From: CAKSEI01 sp964403505
Lineage (GTDB): Bacteria > Bacillota > Clostridia > Oscillospirales > CAG-272
Length of the DNA: 64,000 nucleotides
Direction of reading: 5' to 3'
Assembly (NCBI GenBank): GCA_964403505.1
Contig: CAYOFP010000006.1
Coordinates: 1 to 64,000 of the forward strand
Made by a program: the position numbers and the translations under genes
The notes under the pieces: model-generated
Database searches by the model: none
What the model saw: the letters and a program-made list of their open reading frames with translations, nothing else
What the model was told of the DNA's origin: nothing
Part shown: positions 62,412 through 64,000 of the stretch, one piece after another
Layout of the letters: each line of letters opens with the position of its first letter
Numbering within the stretch: position 1 is the stretch's first letter

Positions 62412-63682
62412 CTGTCCTTAAGCCTTACGCCCACACTTTTGGCATGGGCTGAAAGCCCCTCCCTTTCGGCAAAATATTCGACCTTTTCGCCGATCTTTGC
62501 AAGAGCATCCGCTGTGAAATAAGAAAACTGCGTTTTCTTGATAAAATCATCGACTGAAAGCGGGCTTGAAAATCTCGCAGTTCCGCTCGTAGGCAATGTG
62601 TGGTTCGGCCCTGCAAAGTAATCGCCCAACGCCTCGGGGCAGTTCTTGCCCAAAAAGACGGAACCGGCATTTTTGACCTCGCTCAAATAATCAAACGGAT
62701 TGTCGACGCAGATCTCAAGATGCTCGGGTGCGATCTCATTTGCGATTGCTATGGCTTTATTGATGCTATCGGTTATAATGATCTTTCCGTTTGTATCGAT
62801 TGACGTACGTGCGATGTCTTTTCTCGGCAAAAGGGGTATCTGACGCTCGAGCTCAGCATTTACTGCATCTGCGAGCTCCCTTGAATCGGTGACAAGTACG
62901 GCGCTCGCCATTTTGTCATGCTCTGCCTGCGACAGAAGATCAGCCGCAACATACTCGGCGTTACACGTACCGTCTGCGACAACGAGTATCTCACTCGGTC
63001 CTGCGATCATATCGATAGATACCGTGCCGAACACCTGCTTTTTCGCTTCGGCAACAAAGGCGTTACCTGGCCCGACAATTTTATCGACTTTAGGTATCGA
63101 TTCCGTGCCGTATGCAAGTGCGGCAACGGCCTGAGCTCCGCCGACCTTGAAGATTCTATCCACACCTGCGATCTTTGCGGCCGCAAGAATGACGTCGCTT
63201 ATCTTGCCGTCTTTTGGCGGTGAGACCATTATGATCTGCTCGCATCCTGCTATTTTTGCAGGAATACAGTTCATGAGCACAGATGACGGATATGCCGCCG
63301 TACCGCCCGGGACATACAGACCGACCTTTTCGATCGGCATTACCTTTTGTCCGATAACGACGCCTTCCTTTTCGTTTACAACAAAGCTGTTTCTTTTTTG
63401 GTGTGAGTGATACGCACGGATATTTTCGCTCGCTTCGGTCAGTATACCGATAAACTCCTCGCCGACGCTTTCAAAGGCGGCGTTTATCTCTTCTTCACTT
63501 ACTTCGAGCGAATCAAGATATGAATTATCAAATTTCTCGCAGTACTTAAAAAGCGCACTGTCGCCGTTAGCTTTCACGTCGTTTATAATCGAGGTAACGA
63601 TATCCTCGACACCGGAACCCTGAACATCACGCTCAAAGATCTCGGAAACTCCAATATCCGCATTATTATAAATCTTAATCAT
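62408..63682 (-). CDS. hisD: Histidinol dehydrogenase
   Basis: A 424-residue zinc dehydrogenase performing the last two oxidations. It has VGLYVPGGTAAYPSSVLMN, VAALAYGTESIPKVDKIVGPGNAFVAEAKK, IDMIAGPSEILVVAD, DLLSQAEHDKMASAVLVT with zinc ligands, and NHTLPTSGTARFSSPLSVDDF. The ATG overlaps the hisG coding end (ATGATTAA). Confidence 0.97.
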   Translation of the reverse strand: MIKIYNNADIGVSEIFERDVQGSGVEDIVTSIINDVKANGDSALFKYCEKFDNSYLDSLEVSEEEINAAFESVGEEFIGILTEASENIRAYHSHQKRNSFVVNEKEGVVIGQKVMPIEKVGLYVPGGTAAYPSSVLMNCIPAKIAGCEQIIMVSPPKDGKISDVILAAAKIAGVDRIFKVGGAQAVAALAYGTESIPKVDKIVGPGNAFVAEAKKQVFGTVSIDMIAGPSEILVVADGTCNAEYVAADLLSQAEHDKMASAVLVTDSRELADAVNAELERQIPLLPRKDIARTSIDTNGKIIITDSINKAIAIANEIAPEHLEICVDNPFDYLSEVKNAGSVFLGKNCPEALGDYFAGPNHTLPTSGTARFSSPLSVDDFIKKTQFSYFTADALAKIGEKVEYFAEREGLSAHAKSVGVRLKDR

Positions 63683-64000
63683 TTTCTACCTGTTCCGCCA
63701 ATCCGGCTTTAATTTTCTCTATCAGTTCTTTTTTGAATTTATAGCTCGAAATATTACTGATCAGCCTTGCACTGATGGGCAATATCGTCTCAATGGGCTC
63801 GAGGTCGTTCTCTTTGAGCGTAGTACCCGTCTCTACGATATCTACGATGACATCCGACAGATCAAGGATCGGCGCAAGCTCGATCGAGCCGTTTAGTTTG
63901 ATGATATCAATATCCCTGCACTTTTCGCTGTAAAAATGAGATGCGATATTTACAAATTTCGTGGCAACACGCAGGGTCTTTCGTGTATCGTCGGCAAAGC
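63675..64000 (-). CDS. hisG: ATP phosphoribosyltransferase (partial, C-terminal part)
   Basis: The last ~107 codons of hisG, cut by the window edge. Visible are RVATKFVNIASHFYSE, IIKLNGSIELAPILDLSDVIVDIVETGTTLKEN and ISARLISNISSYKFKKELIEKI, the end of the catalytic fold. The protein stops there without the ~80-residue regulatory domain of long HisG. It is therefore the short form, which in other bacteria needs HisZ; hisZ should lie just outside the window. Confidence 0.95.
   Translation of the reverse strand, partial: FADDTRKTLRVATKFVNIASHFYSEKCRDIDIIKLNGSIELAPILDLSDVIVDIVETGTTLKENDLEPIETILPISARLISNISSYKFKKELIEKIKAGLAEQVEND

Noticed and set aside
1..64000. CRISPR arrays, tRNA or rRNA genes, IS elements, prophage
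   Set aside because: No direct-repeat arrays, no cloverleaf or rRNA signature and no transposase or integrase reading frame was found.

Overview
The window reads as chromosomal DNA from an anaerobic, spore-forming Clostridia member, most likely of the Oscillospiraceae/Ruminococcaceae type. The evidence is a full endospore gene set (cotJA-cotJB-cotJC, spo0A, the eight-gene spoIIIA cluster, ytfJ/gerW), Firmicutes housekeeping clusters (lon-engB, scpA-scpB, nusB-xseAB-ispA-tlyA-nadK-argR-recN, murB-whiA-dnaE), a leucine T-box, and a large secreted dockerin protein with a starch-binding-like domain, which recalls amylosome-forming ruminococci. Species is not assigned. No rRNA, tRNA, IS element, prophage or CRISPR array was seen. 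Gene density is very high and many neighbours overlap by 1-4 bases.

Layout. 1-738 (minus): cotJABC spore coat genes; cotJC runs off the left edge and departs from its family inside a terminator-like hairpin. 877-8886 (plus): lon, engB, an M50 protease, scpA, scpB, DUF2953, ytfJ, a D,D-carboxypeptidase, rluB and a small GNAT-like protein. 9032-14006 (plus): spo0A, then spoIIIAA-AH, with unusually short AB, AF and AG. 14018-19114: rlmA (minus), then an MBL-fold hydrolase, gltX and glnS (plus). 19201-24628 (minus): the 1275-residue dockerin protein, a 21-cysteine conserved protein of unknown role and a small P-loop protein. 24715-30355 (minus): pgi, then a wall group of dacF-like carboxypeptidase, small membrane protein and class A PBP.

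30428-43025 (minus) is a compact twelve-gene run (nusB, tsaD-like, xseA, xseB, ispA, tlyA, nadK, argR, recN, murB, whiA, dnaE) behind an exact-consensus promoter. 43145-44498 (plus) is a divergently transcribed two-gene islet: a small membrane protein and an alpha/alpha-toroid protein. 44570-56813 (minus) is a branched-chain amino acid operon (leuA-ilvB-ilvN-ilvC-ilvD-leuC-leuD-leuB-DUF815-ilvA-ridA) behind a complete T-box leader whose specifier reads CTC (Leu). 57219-64000 (minus) is a histidine operon in the order hisG(partial)-D-C-B-H-A-F-IE-J, closed by an AT-rich terminator.

Most of the window is well-understood core metabolism and sporulation. The least explained content is: a module present three times in the dockerin protein; the Cys-rich protein and the small P-loop protein; the reduced SpoIIIA proteins and altered Spo0A receiver; two genes that look leaderless; a DUF815 ATPase inside the BCAA operon; and the 43.1-44.5 kb islet. 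I see no clear undescribed multi-gene defence or mobile system.
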